The translations under genes were made by a program, and so were the position numbers. The notes under the pieces were generated by a model that saw only the letters and a program-made list of their open reading frames with translations, was not told where the DNA came from and ran no database searches. Below, piece by piece: positions 55,052 to 63,957 of a DNA stretch of 64,000 nt. How positions within the stretch are numbered: the stretch's first letter is position 1; each line of letters begins with the position of its first letter. This stretch comes from CAWHXG01 sp963833235 (GTDB taxonomy: Bacteria; Pseudomonadota; Alphaproteobacteria; Rhodobacterales; Rhodobacteraceae), in contig CAWHXG010000001.1 of assembly GCA_963833235.1 (NCBI GenBank), positions 1,178,001 to 1,242,000 of the forward strand, in the 5' to 3' direction.

Positions 55052-55900
55052 ATGGGCAAGCTGATCGCGCTGGTCGACGGATCCGTCTACTCGCAGAGCG
55101 TCTGCGACCACGCGGCCTGGGCGGCGGGCCGGCTGGGCGCGGGCGTGACGGTGGCGCATGTGCTGGGGCATCGGCAGGGCGCCAAGAGCAACCTTAGCGG
55201 CAACATCGGCCTCGGCGCCCGCACTGCCCTGCTCGAGGAGTTGGCTGAGTCGGATGCGGCGCGGGCGAAGCTGGCGCAGCGCCGCGGCCGCGCGATCCTG
55301 GAGGACGCCAAGGCGCGCATCGAGGCAGACGGGGTCGCGGAGGTAGAGACCCGCCTGCGCAACGGCGATCTGGTGGAGGCGCTGAGCGAGATGGAGCAGG
55401 GCGCCGACCTGATCGTTGTCGGCAAGCGCGGCGAGGCGGCGGATTTCGCCAAGCTGCATCTCGGCTCTAACCTGGAGCGTGCGGTACGGGCGGCGAAGAA
55501 GCCCGTGCTCGTGTGCTCACGCGCCTTCAAGCCCATAGGTTCGGTGATGATCGCCTTCGATGGCGGCGCGAGCGCGATGAAATCGGTGCAGCACGTGGCC
55601 GAAAGCCCGCTCTTCCACGGCGTCACCCGCAAGCTCCTGACCGTGGGGCCGAAGTCGCAAGACGCGACCCGCGCCATCGAGGGGGCCGCCGCGATCCTGC
55701 GTCGTGGCGGGCACGACGCCAAGGTCGAGATCGCCGACGGCCAGCCCGACGAGGTGATCGGTGCACGGGTCGACAGCGGCGCGGCGGACTTGCTGGTGAT
55801 GGGCGCCTATGGCCACAGCCGGATGCGCAGCCTTATCATCGGGTCCACGACCACAGCGATGATGCGCGCCTGCAAGATCCCGCTGCTGCTGTTCCGCTGA
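55052..55900 (+). CDS. Universal stress protein with two UspA domains
   Basis: The 282-residue protein has two tandem UspA folds. The first (MGKLIALVDGSVYSQSVCDH to ADLIVVGKRGE...KPVLVCSR) spans about residues 1-155. The second (GSVMIAFDGGASAMKSVQHV to DLLVMGAYGHSRMRSLIIGS) spans about 160-282. The second has the ATP-binding GxxGHSRxRxxxxGSTT pattern. It follows the SulP gene after 49 bp and probably regulates or senses for it. Confidence 0.9.
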   Translation: MGKLIALVDGSVYSQSVCDHAAWAAGRLGAGVTVAHVLGHRQGAKSNLSGNIGLGARTALLEELAESDAARAKLAQRRGRAILEDAKARIEADGVAEVETRLRNGDLVEALSEMEQGADLIVVGKRGEAADFAKLHLGSNLERAVRAAKKPVLVCSRAFKPIGSVMIAFDGGASAMKSVQHVAESPLFHGVTRKLLTVGPKSQDATRAIEGAAAILRRGGHDAKVEIADGQPDEVIGARVDSGAADLLVMGAYGHSRMRSLIIGSTTTAMMRACKIPLLLFR

Positions 55901-55973
55901 GGCGCGGGATGCCGTTGGCCGCCGCGAGCGGAGGCGCGGGCGCGCGCCACGGCCCCGGCCGGATGCCAAACTG

Positions 55974-57128
55974 ATGGCCGCTCTGGTCGAATACCTTGCC
56001 GACGGCAATCCCGAGATCGACGCGATGATGGCGGCGGTGGCGGCCCTGGCGCCGGGCGGTATGGCGCGGCGGGCCTTCGTGCCGGCTTCGCTGCGGCCCT
56101 TCCCCGAAAGCGCCGCCCTGGCCGACCGCGCGGTGGACACGGCACGCCATCCCTCGGCGCTGAAGGCGGGCCAGGCGGCGAAGCGCGCGCTCTACTGGGC
56201 GCAGTACAACTGGGCACGGCGGCATTTCGCGGAGAACCCCGGGCGGATCGCGATGGCCTGGAACGGCATCACCTCGTCGCGTCTGGCCTGGTTGCAGGGC
56301 GCGCGCGATGCCGGCGCCGGCACGCTCTACATGGAGCGCAGCCCGCTGCCGGGGCGGGTGACCCTGGATGCGAGGGGCGTCAACTGGCTGAACTCCGTGC
56401 CCCGCAGCCGCGCCGCGTTCGAAGCCTGGGCGGCGGAGGACCCGGCCCGCCGCGGCGATGGCTGGCGGCGGCTGAAGGCGGCGTTGATCGCGCGGCCCTC
56501 GGCCCGCGCCGATGTGGGGCAGGGGCAGGGAAACCTCCCCGGCCGCTTCGTCTTCTGCCCGCTGCAGGTGCCGGGAGACACCCAGATCCGGCAGTTCGCC
56601 GGCTGGATCGGCAGCGTCGAGCGGCAGATCGCGGCGATGTGCAGTGCCGCGATGGCCCTGCCGGACGGCTGGCACCTGCGCATCAAGGAGCATCCCTCGG
56701 CCCGCGTGACGCTCGCGGCGGAGCTGCGCGCCGCGATGGCGCAGACCGGCGCAGGCACGGCCGGAAAGGTGATCGTCGACAACGCGACCGACACGTTTGC
56801 GCAGGTCGCGGCGTCGGACGCGGTGCTGACCATCAATTCCTCGGTCGGTTTGCAGGCCTTCTTCTTCGACAGGCCGGTGATGGTGATGGGGCAGGCCTAT
56901 TTCGATCAGCCGGGGCTGACCACGCGGATCGGGTCCGAGCCGCAGCTGCGCGAAGCGTTCGCCTGCCCCGAGGCCTTTGGGTTCGACCCGGCCTTGCGCG
57001 CGATCTTCATGAACTGGCTGGACCGGGAGTACTATCCCGCGGTCGAGATGCAGCCCGACAAAAGCGCTCGGGTCGATCCGCGGATCGCTGCCGCCCGGAT
57101 CGCCGAGGTGGCCGGACCCTCCGACTGA
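55974..57128 (+). CDS. Capsular polysaccharide biosynthesis-like protein (KpsS/KpsC-type)
   Basis: The 384-residue soluble protein has features of the capsule export glycosyltransferase group: RFVFCPLQVPGDTQIRQFAG, HLRIKEHPSARVTLAAEL and the acceptor-site-like VLTINSSVGLQAFFFDRPVM with VMGQAYFDQPG. Such enzymes add Kdo or related sugars at the lipid end of capsules. It stands alone, so a role in another surface glycan is possible. It lies just before the low-GC island. Confidence 0.8.
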   Translation: MAALVEYLADGNPEIDAMMAAVAALAPGGMARRAFVPASLRPFPESAALADRAVDTARHPSALKAGQAAKRALYWAQYNWARRHFAENPGRIAMAWNGITSSRLAWLQGARDAGAGTLYMERSPLPGRVTLDARGVNWLNSVPRSRAAFEAWAAEDPARRGDGWRRLKAALIARPSARADVGQGQGNLPGRFVFCPLQVPGDTQIRQFAGWIGSVERQIAAMCSAAMALPDGWHLRIKEHPSARVTLAAELRAAMAQTGAGTAGKVIVDNATDTFAQVAASDAVLTINSSVGLQAFFFDRPVMVMGQAYFDQPGLTTRIGSEPQLREAFACPEAFGFDPALRAIFMNWLDREYYPAVEMQPDKSARVDPRIAAARIAEVAGPSD

Positions 57129-57276
57129 GCTTCGCGCCTCGCCCCCACCTGCGCATCCCGCCTCCGCATCTGCCGGGCCGCCCCGTCCCATGCGCCCCCC
57201 GTCTTTGCCTCTCAAATATCCGGACTTAGGTAGCAAACGCACCAAGCCTTTTGGTGCCCGTGTGAGCTCGGTGATA

Positions 57277-58134
57277 CTAATCGTCGTAGCGCCATGTTTG
57301 GCTCCCGGCCATGTTTCTTCGCCGCAATTCCAAAAAGTTCTGCCCCTCGTAAACGAAGAGCGAGCCAGAGAACTTGTACTGTTGCGTGCAGACCTCACCC
57401 CCGAACACATCGGTCGCGACGGCGAAGATGTAAGAATTGAAGATTTGGGGGGATTTACTGCTGGACCCCTCCAACTCGCCCGAATGGAGAAAAACCTCTT
57501 GGCTCTCACCTGGCGAGAGCCCATCAATGAGGACGGTGTAAATCCTATCATCAGACCAATTCATAGGAACGTCAGAGTAAACCGTGACATCGAATGCGGG
57601 GGATTGGCCAACGTTTTTCACGCTCAACCGTATTTCCCAAGATACACCAGATCCCGATGCAGTCAGCGCAGCGCGTACGTTTTGGAAGGAAAGGTAGGCG
57701 CGCACTTGGGCTTCGCCCGTCATCCTAGTGATCCTAACAGACTCCCTGGCGGCGAAATTGGCTTGGAGCGTCAATCCGAGGGTGGCGAAGAGCAAGACGG
57801 TGCCAACAGCAACGAGTACTGTGGAGTAGAGCGCATAGTCCCGCAAATCTTGCGTGGCCAAGTTCATAGCCTGTGTGGCAGCGTTCATACCTTTTTGGGC
57901 GGCAAGGTCCTCTATCTCCCGTTGGCGGGCCTCTTCTTGACGAGCTTGTCTGGCGTCACTCTCGGCTTCGTTCTCGGCAAGAGCGAAATCACCCGAGAAC
58001 ACCCCGCCGCCTCTTGGGGCGCCGTTGGCGCTGGTCTGATCGCCGGTTCCGCCTGCCTCTTCTTGGGCCTCCCCTGAGCTGAGGGTGACAATCAGTCCAA
58101 TCGCAAGTGCGTAGAGCCAACAGCGGTAGTGCAT
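57277..58134 (-). CDS. Hypothetical membrane protein with coiled coil
   Basis: The 285-residue protein has a signal peptide-like start (YALAIGLIVTLSSGEA) and a Gly-rich stretch. A coiled-coil region follows at about residues 55-95 (AESDARQARQEEARQREIED). One membrane helix is at about 102-125 (TVLVAVGTVLLFATLGLTLQ). A C-terminal beta-rich domain has the pattern EIRLSVKNVGQSPAFDVTVY. No family is recognised. GC content is visibly lower than in flanking genes. It overlaps the DUF6471 gene by 43 bp, so the two form one unit. Confidence 0.7.
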   Translation of the reverse strand: MHYRCWLYALAIGLIVTLSSGEAQEEAGGTGDQTSANGAPRGGGVFSGDFALAENEAESDARQARQEEARQREIEDLAAQKGMNAATQAMNLATQDLRDYALYSTVLVAVGTVLLFATLGLTLQANFAARESVRITRMTGEAQVRAYLSFQNVRAALTASGSGVSWEIRLSVKNVGQSPAFDVTVYSDVPMNWSDDRIYTVLIDGLSPGESQEVFLHSGELEGSSSKSPQIFNSYIFAVATDVFGGEVCTQQYKFSGSLFVYEGQNFLELRRRNMAGSQTWRYDD

Positions 58135-58316
58135 TGCAATAAGAACGCCGCAGAGAACTTGCCCCTTGAGAGCTTGTTTCGGACGTTCGCCTCCTTCTCG
58201 ATGATTCCAATTTCCCCCAGCATTTCCACAAGTTTAGCGTAAGTCACCCCTCTGCGCTTCAACTCAGCCTTGAGCAGGTTTGCTGCTTTGGCCTCCCAGT
58301 CTGTCCTGTACGTCAT
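58092..58316 (-). CDS. DUF6471 domain-containing protein
   Basis: The 74-residue protein reads TDWEAKAANLLKAELKRRGV, TYAKLVEMLGEIGIIEKEAN and VRNKLSRGKFSAAFLLQCTT, a complete DUF6471 domain. The pattern is like a small XRE-type helix-turn-helix, so DNA binding is possible. DUF6471 genes are frequent in mobile islands. It is transcribed before the hypothetical membrane protein and may regulate it. Confidence 0.82.
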   Translation of the reverse strand: MTYRTDWEAKAANLLKAELKRRGVTYAKLVEMLGEIGIIEKEANVRNKLSRGKFSAAFLLQCTTAVGSTHLRLD

Positions 58317-58417
58317 GTATCACCCATAATAAAAAATGTACTGTAATCAGTATTTATGCCCTTGTGATCGATACGTCAACGTACTATATGCGATGCATAG
58401 GCATCGGAGACCAGACA

Positions 58418-59374
58418 ATGGCACAGCACTTCCTTCTTTCGGCAGCGTCTCGCACCACTTGCCTTCGTGCGATCTACAAGGCTGGCGAAGATGCGGCCTA
58501 CGAGACGTTCTGCCAAATGCGCTGGCCTGAGACGGACGGCGAAGCCGTCTGCCCCGTTGCAGCCATGATGAGACTACAAGATCACCACGCGCCGCAAGTT
58601 CAAGTGCAAGGACTGCCACCACCAGTTTCGCGTCACATCCGGCACGATCTTTGCCTCGCGCAAGATGGACTTCGTGGACCTACTGGCCGCGATCTGCATC
58701 CTCGTGAACGCGTCCAAGGGCGTCTCCATGGTGCAGCTTTCCCGCGATCTGGACTGCCAGTACAAGACGGCCTTCGTGCTGGCCCACAAGCTGCGTGAGG
58801 CGATGGCGCAGGAAGTGCAGACGGGCGAAGTTCTGGACGGTCATGTTGAGATGGATGGCGCATACTTCGGCGGGCAATTCGCCCCGCCAACGCAAGGCAG
58901 ACCGTATCGACCGTCGCAAGCGCCACCAGACAGGCAGCCGCCGCGTCGTCGTCGCCTTGCGTGAGCGTGATGGCCGCACGCTGCCGTTCGTTGCCATGCG
59001 GCGAAGCCGAAGGCGTGGCACTGGCAAATGAGAACGTCAGCCGCATGGCGACATGTCAGCCGACGAAGCCAGCCACTGGGACACGCTGCACGCCGGCTGG
59101 AACGTGGACCGCGTAAACCACTCTGAAATTTACAGCGACCACGGCAAGCACACGAACATGGTGGAAAGCTTCTTCTCGCGCCTGCGCCGCATGGTGGAAG
59201 GCCAGCACCATGACGTCAGCGCCCAGTACCTGCACCAGTACGCGAACCACGCCGCATGGCTGGAAGATAATCGCCGCACCGACAACGGTACACTGGCCGC
59301 AATGGTTGTATCGAACGCGATGGGTCGCGCCGTGTCAGCCGGGCTGGAAAGGGTATTGGCAGCGGGCTGCTTGA
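58418..59374 (+). mobile_element. IS1595-type (ISPna2-like) insertion element, transposase frameshifted
   Basis: The transposase starts at ATG 58418 (MAQHFLLSAASRTTCLRAIY). It contains AAYETFCQMRWPETDGEAVC, a zinc-ribbon region, FVDLLAAICILVNASKGVSM, GEVLDGHVEMDGAYFGG (first catalytic Asp), HTNMVESFFSRLRRMVEGQH (late catalytic region) and NHAAWLEDNRRTDNGTLAAM. It ends in another frame with WKGYWQRAA at 59374. At least four frame changes are needed (near 58565, 58890, 59030 and 59350). Inverted repeats and target duplication could not be placed with certainty. The toxin gene starts 66 bp later. Confidence 0.82.
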
Positions 59375-59440
59375 GAAAAGCAGTGGACTTACCACACCAA
59401 GAGAGCTACGTGTTGTCCGTAGTCTTAGGGGAATTTTCAC

Positions 59441-59819
59441 ATGCACTGTGTGATAGAGAACTCGTGCGTTTGCTTCTGACGCTAAGAGCGCTGGTCTCTC
59501 GGAAGATGAGATTACATCAATCAAGTTGATGGTTTCGCGAAATCCATCGCTTGGCGAGGCTATTCCGGGGACGGGGGGCGCTAGAAAATCCCGCTTCGGG
59601 GCAGGCGGAAAGGGTAAGCGTGGAGGCTGCCGTGTGATATTTTTCTTCGCGGGCGATGATGTGCCTGTGTTTCTTTTGAGTGTTTTCCAGAAGGGAGAAC
59701 GCGTCGATCTGAGTCAGGCCGAAAGAAACCAACTCAGGCAAACCTTAAAGAAAACGGCCGAGGCTTACCGCGTAAAAATGGCGGAGACAGTCTCGCAGCT
59801 GTCGGAGAAAGTCGGATGA
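59441..59819 (+). CDS. RelE/HigB-like toxin of a type II toxin-antitoxin pair, frameshifted
   Basis: From ATG 59441, after AGGGGA, one reads MHCVIE; with one A removed from the pair at 59459-59460 it continues TRAFASDAKSAGLSEDEITS and IKLMVSRNPSLGEAIPGTGG. The rest, RKSRFGAGGKGKRGGCRVIF, VPVFLLSVFQKGERVDLSQA and ERNQLRQTLKK, is typical of RelE-superfamily mRNA interferases. The 379-nt span fits exactly one inserted base. Without repair, only a form from TTG 59523 or ATG 59526 lacking the first helix could be made. It overlaps the antitoxin start. Confidence 0.82.
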
Positions 59820-60142
59820 GCAAATCAGGGAAGCGTCTTCTAGCAGCGGCCGACGAAGCCCTGCTGATTGCAGCGGGGGCAACGGAGCCCAAAAGCAAGT
59901 ATATCCCAGCCGATGTAGATGTTCGGAAAATTCGCGCGTCAATCGGAGCAACGCAGGATCAGTTCGCTGCCGAGTTTGGCTTTACAACATCTCAAATTCG
60001 AGACTGGGAACAAGCAAGGAACCGGCCAATAGGGGTGGTTCGTATGTACCTCATGATGATTGCGCATGATCCTGATGGAGTGCGACGGATGCTTGCGAGT
60101 GTCTCAACCGCTGCGCATGTCGACGCAGCCTTAGCTGGCTAG
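59816..60142 (+). CDS. HigA-like helix-turn-helix antitoxin
   Basis: The 108-residue protein has a C-terminal XRE domain, IRASIGATQDQFAAEFGFTT and SQIRDWEQARNRPIGVVRMY. Its N-terminal half (KRLLAAADEALLIAAGATEP) would contact the toxin. It starts inside the toxin stop (ATGA), the usual coupled layout with toxin first. It should neutralise the RelE-like toxin and repress the promoter near 59400-59440. Confidence 0.87.
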   Translation: MSKSGKRLLAAADEALLIAAGATEPKSKYIPADVDVRKIRASIGATQDQFAAEFGFTTSQIRDWEQARNRPIGVVRMYLMMIAHDPDGVRRMLASVSTAAHVDAALAG

Positions 60143-60179
60143 CGTCATGACAACTAGGAACGTGTGGCGGCTGACCATA

Positions 60180-60527
60180 TCAGGCTAGCCGCCACAACTG
60201 TCCTGTAAGTAAAACTAGCCCGCGCCGGACCACTCCTTTGGCCTCAAGCCTCAACAGCGCCTGATACACTCGGTTGTTCGCTGAGTGCACCGTGATCCCT
60301 GGGCGAAGGCACAAGATCACCTCACCCAGCTGAGAGGCGGTCATGGGGCCATCGGCAAGCGCGGCCACGATCACCCGCCCCGCCTGGGACCGCTTCAGCT
60401 GCTGCACTTGACGAACGCGAGGAACCGGCACATCCCGCAGGATCAGCAGCGCCTCAGCCATGTGAGCCTGCGCGCCGCCTTGTCGTCTTAGCGCCAGCAG
60501 CGCGTTGTTGATGGTTCTGTCCTGCAT
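60180..60527 (-). CDS. Small predicted winged-helix protein
   Basis: The 115-residue protein (MQDRTINNALLALRRQGGAQ) contains AGRVIVAALADGPMTASQLG and NNRVYQALLRLEAKGVVRRG, a pattern of a winged helix. I do not recognise a family name. It closes the low-GC island and is convergent with the antitoxin gene. Confidence 0.6.
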   Translation of the reverse strand: MQDRTINNALLALRRQGGAQAHMAEALLILRDVPVPRVRQVQQLKRSQAGRVIVAALADGPMTASQLGEVILCLRPGITVHSANNRVYQALLRLEAKGVVRRGLVLLTGQLWRLA

Positions 60528-60724
60528 GGCGCAAGCCTAGCAAAACAAGGGCGTCAGGGATTCCCTTTTGTTGGTGCGTTTGCTGCCTAAGGCCGCAAAT
60601 ATCCCCGCCGGAGGCATCCTTCGCCGCGCAGCGGCACGCAGGGCCCGACCCGCGCCAACCGGTACCTTCCCCTCGCCATCCGCCTCGGCTACACCCCACC
60701 CGACATCGAATGAGGAACAGACAA

Positions 60725-61747
60725 TTGGGCTATGACGTCGTCGTCGTCGGAGCCACGGGCAACGTGGGCCACGAGATGCTGAACATCCTGGCGGAGCGGC
60801 AGTTTCCGGTGGACCGGATCGCCGTGCTGGCCTCGCGCTCCTCGATGGGCACCGAAGTCAGCTTCGGCGATAGAACCCTGAAGACCCAGGATCTTGCACA
60901 ATTCGATTTCTCGGGCTGGGATATCGCGCTCTTCGCCATCGGATCGGAGGCGACGAAGATCTACGCCCCCCGCGCCGCCAAGGCCGGTTGTGTCGTGATC
61001 GACAATTCCTCGCTCTACCGCTACGAGCACAACGTGCCCCTGATCGTGCCCGAGGTGAACCCGGAGGCCATCGAGGGCGTGCGGCACCGCAACATCATCG
61101 CCAATCCCAACTGCTCCACCGCGCAGCTGGTGGTGGCGCTGAAGCCGCTGCACGACCGGGCGCGGATCAAGCGGGTGGTGGTCTCGACCTACCAATCCGT
61201 CTCCGGCGCCGGCAAGCAGGGCATCGACGAGCTGTGGGACCAGACCAAGGGCATGTACGTGCCCGGGCAGGAAGTCGCGGCCTCCACCTTCCAGCGGCAG
61301 ATCGCGTTCAACGTCATCCCCCAGATCGACGTCTTCCTCGACGACGGATCGACCAAGGAGGAATGGAAGATGACCGCCGAGACAAAGAAGATCCTCGACA
61401 AGTCGATCAAGGTCACGGCGACCTGCGTGCGGGTCCCGGTCTTCGTCGGGCATTCCGAGGCGGTGAACGTGGAGTTCCACGACTTCCTCGACGAGGACGA
61501 GGCGCGCGACATCCTGCGCCAGGCGCCGGGCGTCATGGTCGTCGACAAGCGCGAGGCGGGCGGCTACGTGACGCCGATCGAATGTGTCGGCGACTACGCG
61601 ACCTTCGTCAGCCGGATCCGGCAGGACAGCACCATCGAGAACGGTCTGAACTTCTGGTGCGTCAGCGACAACCTGCGCAAGGGCGCGGCGCTGAATGCGG
61701 TGCAGATCGCCGAGACGCTGGGCAACCGGGTTCTGCAGAAGGCCTAA
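60725..61747 (+). CDS. asd: Aspartate-semialdehyde dehydrogenase
   Basis: The 340-residue enzyme starts with the NADP-binding GYDVVVVGATGNVGHEMLNI. It has the catalytic Cys130 in NIIANPNCSTAQLV, with STYQSVSGAGKQG and GHSEAVNVEFHDFL later. It reduces aspartyl phosphate in the route to lysine, methionine, threonine and peptidoglycan. TTG at 60725, preceded by GAGGAA, is chosen because it begins the Rossmann fold; ATG at 60710 would add five residues. It returns to the GC-rich core style after the island. Confidence 0.93.
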   Translation: MGYDVVVVGATGNVGHEMLNILAERQFPVDRIAVLASRSSMGTEVSFGDRTLKTQDLAQFDFSGWDIALFAIGSEATKIYAPRAAKAGCVVIDNSSLYRYEHNVPLIVPEVNPEAIEGVRHRNIIANPNCSTAQLVVALKPLHDRARIKRVVVSTYQSVSGAGKQGIDELWDQTKGMYVPGQEVAASTFQRQIAFNVIPQIDVFLDDGSTKEEWKMTAETKKILDKSIKVTATCVRVPVFVGHSEAVNVEFHDFLDEDEARDILRQAPGVMVVDKREAGGYVTPIECVGDYATFVSRIRQDSTIENGLNFWCVSDNLRKGAALNAVQIAETLGNRVLQKA

Positions 61748-61764
61748 GCGCCGCGGGCGGCGCG

Positions 61765-62076
61765 TCAGAAACGTTCTGCCCGCAGCACCTGGGTGTCGGT
61801 GACACTGACCACGCCGATATGCCGTTCCACCACGGCGAAGGCGGCCTTGAGCAGCGGGTCGAGCCGGTCCGGGCGGATGAGGCAGATCACGGCCACCATG
61901 CCCCCAGCCCGGCTCACCTGCCCCTCGCGGCTCCACAGCCCCGAGCGCCCGGAGCCGCCGAGCACCGGGAGGACCGTGAAGCCGGTCACGCCCGCGGCAA
62001 CCAGCGCCCGGGTCAGCCGCCGCTCCATCGGCGCCTCGATGATGATCTCCACGCGCTTTGCGGCATGCATCTCCAT
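61765..62076 (-). CDS. PII-like protein associated with SbtA (SbtB-type)
   Basis: This 103-residue PII-fold protein (KRVEIIIEAPMERRLTRALV) has VTGFTVLPVLGGSGRSGLWS in the T-loop region and MVAVICLIRPDRLDPLLKAA at the back. The gene follows the bicarbonate permease by five bases, as in the sbtAB operons of cyanobacteria. There SbtB binds adenyl nucleotides and controls SbtA. A classical GlnB is less likely because the uridylylated T-loop Tyr region is absent. Confidence 0.82.
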   Translation of the reverse strand: MEMHAAKRVEIIIEAPMERRLTRALVAAGVTGFTVLPVLGGSGRSGLWSREGQVSRAGGMVAVICLIRPDRLDPLLKAAFAVVERHIGVVSVTDTQVLRAERF

Positions 62077-62081
62077 CGCGG

Positions 62082-63071
62082 TCAGCCTCCCGATACCGCC
62101 AGCGCGATCCCGACATAGATCGGGATGCCCAGCGTCAGGTTGAAGGGAAAGGTCACCCCCAGCGACATCGTGAGGTAGATCGCGGGGTTCGCCTCGGGCA
62201 GGGCCACGCGCATGGCGGCGGGCACCGCGATGTAGGAGGCCGAGGCCGACAGCGTCATCAGCAGCGCCACGCCGCCGGGCGAGAGCCCGATCAGCAGCCC
62301 CGCCGCCAGCCCGAGGGCCGCGCCGATCAGCGGCATGGCCAGCCCGAAGGCCAGAAGGCCCGCCGTCAGCGCGCCGCGGCTGTCGCGCAGGCCACGCCCC
62401 GCCACCAGCCCCATATCCAGCAGGAAGAGGCAGAGCACCCCCTTGAAGGGCGCCACGATGAAGCTGGAGATCTCGGCCAGGCCGCGCTCGCCCGTCGCCG
62501 CGCCGATGGCGAAGGACCCGACGAGCAGCACGATGGAGCCGTTGAGCAGCACCTCGCGCAGCAGGCCCTCGTCGTCGCCGCTCCCGCCCGTGCCTTCGCC
62601 GTGCCGCGAGATGATCCAGAGCGCCGAGAGGATCGCCGGCGCCTCCATCACCGCGGCGACGGCGACCATGTAGCCCTCCGACGGGATGCCGCGGCCGGCC
62701 AGGATCGAGGTCGCCGCGACGAAGGTGACCACCGAGATGGACCCGTAATGCGCCGCCACCGCCGCCGCATCGACGACCGAGAGCCTGGTGATCGCCCGCA
62801 GCATCGCGAAGGCCAGCACCGGCAGCCCCGCCGAGAGCACCAGCCCCGCCAGAAGCGAGAGCACAAGCGTGAGGTCCACCCCGTTCGCCGCCACCGCGGC
62901 GCCGCCCTTGAAACCGATGGCGAAGAGCAGGTAGATCGAAAGCGCCTTGGCGGCCGCTTCCGGCACGCTGAGATCGGAGCGCGCAAAAGCCGCCGCGACG
63001 CCGAGCGCGAAGCTGAGGATGATGGGCGAGACAAGATTGTCGGCCGCCAGCGCCAGAAATCCGCTTTCCAT
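62082..63071 (-). CDS. Sodium-dependent bicarbonate transporter, SbtA family
   Basis: The 329-residue membrane protein has about ten helices in two inverted halves. Typical SbtA stretches are LVSPIILSFALGVAAAFARS, AAVAAHYGSISVVTFVAATS and VALLMTLSASASYIAVPAAM. It imports HCO3- with Na+. The operon order carbonic anhydrase, SbtA, SbtB points to inorganic-carbon supply or pH control. No Rubisco or carboxysome genes are in the window. Confidence 0.88.
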   Translation of the reverse strand: MESGFLALAADNLVSPIILSFALGVAAAFARSDLSVPEAAAKALSIYLLFAIGFKGGAAVAANGVDLTLVLSLLAGLVLSAGLPVLAFAMLRAITRLSVVDAAAVAAHYGSISVVTFVAATSILAGRGIPSEGYMVAVAAVMEAPAILSALWIISRHGEGTGGSGDDEGLLREVLLNGSIVLLVGSFAIGAATGERGLAEISSFIVAPFKGVLCLFLLDMGLVAGRGLRDSRGALTAGLLAFGLAMPLIGAALGLAAGLLIGLSPGGVALLMTLSASASYIAVPAAMRVALPEANPAIYLTMSLGVTFPFNLTLGIPIYVGIALAVSGG

Positions 63072-63129
63072 CGGCCGCCCTCACCCCAGCAGCACAGGCG
63101 CCCGGAGCGGACAGCCGGCGCATGACACC

Positions 63130-63831
63130 TCAGAGCGCGTGGAAGTCGCCCGTCTCGGGATCGTAATCCATCAGTTCGCCGGAGGCGATATCGATCCAGC
63201 AGCCGTGCAGCGCCAGGCTGCCCTCTTCCACCGCCTGGGCGACGAAGGGAAAGCCCAAGAGATTGGCGAGCGACACCGCGACCGTCTGCTTCTCGAGCGC
63301 GCGGCGCACTTCAGCGGGGCTGCCCGCATCCTTCACCCGCTCAAAACCGGGGCGCAGGATGTCCATCCAACGGCCCACGAAGCTGGTCTCGGCCTCGAGC
63401 TCGGGGGCCGCACCCGTGCACATCGCGTAGCAGCTTTCGACCCCGCCGCAGAGCGAATGGCCGACGACGATGAGGTTGGTGATGCGCAGGCCGGTAATGG
63501 CGTATTCCACCGCGGCCGACGTGCCGTGATGGTCGCCGTCGGGCTCGAAGGGCGGCACGAGGTTGGCGATGTTTCGGTGCACGAAGAACTCGCCCGGCCC
63601 CGCGCCGAAGAGGTCGGTCACCTGCACGCGGCTGTCGCAGCACGAGATCAGCATGCAGCGCGGGCGCTGCCCCTCTTCGGCGAGACGGCGATACCACACC
63701 CGGTTCTCGGCATGATCGGTGGCCCGCCAGCCCCGGTAGCGCTGGTAGAGATAGCCCGGCATCGGGCGCACCTGGGCCAGCTTCGCCTGGGTCGGGCCCT
63801 GCGGGGCCTCTTTCGAGGAAATCGCATCCAT
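63130..63831 (-). CDS. Beta-class carbonic anhydrase
   Basis: The 233-residue enzyme shows the zinc-site motifs CCDSRVQVTDLFGAGPGEFF, VEYAITGLRITNLIVVGHSL and CGGVESC, giving Cys-His-Cys ligands with the Asp-Arg dyad. It interconverts CO2 and bicarbonate in the cytoplasm. It is the first gene of the minus-strand unit leading into sbtA and sbtB, separated by 58 bp. Confidence 0.92.
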   Translation of the reverse strand: MDAISSKEAPQGPTQAKLAQVRPMPGYLYQRYRGWRATDHAENRVWYRRLAEEGQRPRCMLISCCDSRVQVTDLFGAGPGEFFVHRNIANLVPPFEPDGDHHGTSAAVEYAITGLRITNLIVVGHSLCGGVESCYAMCTGAAPELEAETSFVGRWMDILRPGFERVKDAGSPAEVRRALEKQTVAVSLANLLGFPFVAQAVEEGSLALHGCWIDIASGELMDYDPETGDFHAL

Positions 63832-63957
63832 GCCCCGCTCCTAACCGCGGTTTCAGACGAATTCGAGGGATTTAGCCGGCCGGCCTCAACTTAATCTTCG
63901 CGAGCATCGCGGCAGAGTGACCGTCGATCAGGGGTGATTGACTTGGAAGGGGTGGAG

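Noticed and set aside
60540..60713. Possible tail of another gene just upstream of asd (frame ending IRLGYTPPDIE)
   Set aside because: The ending looks protein-like but no family could be recognised and no start is visible, so it is not reported as a gene.
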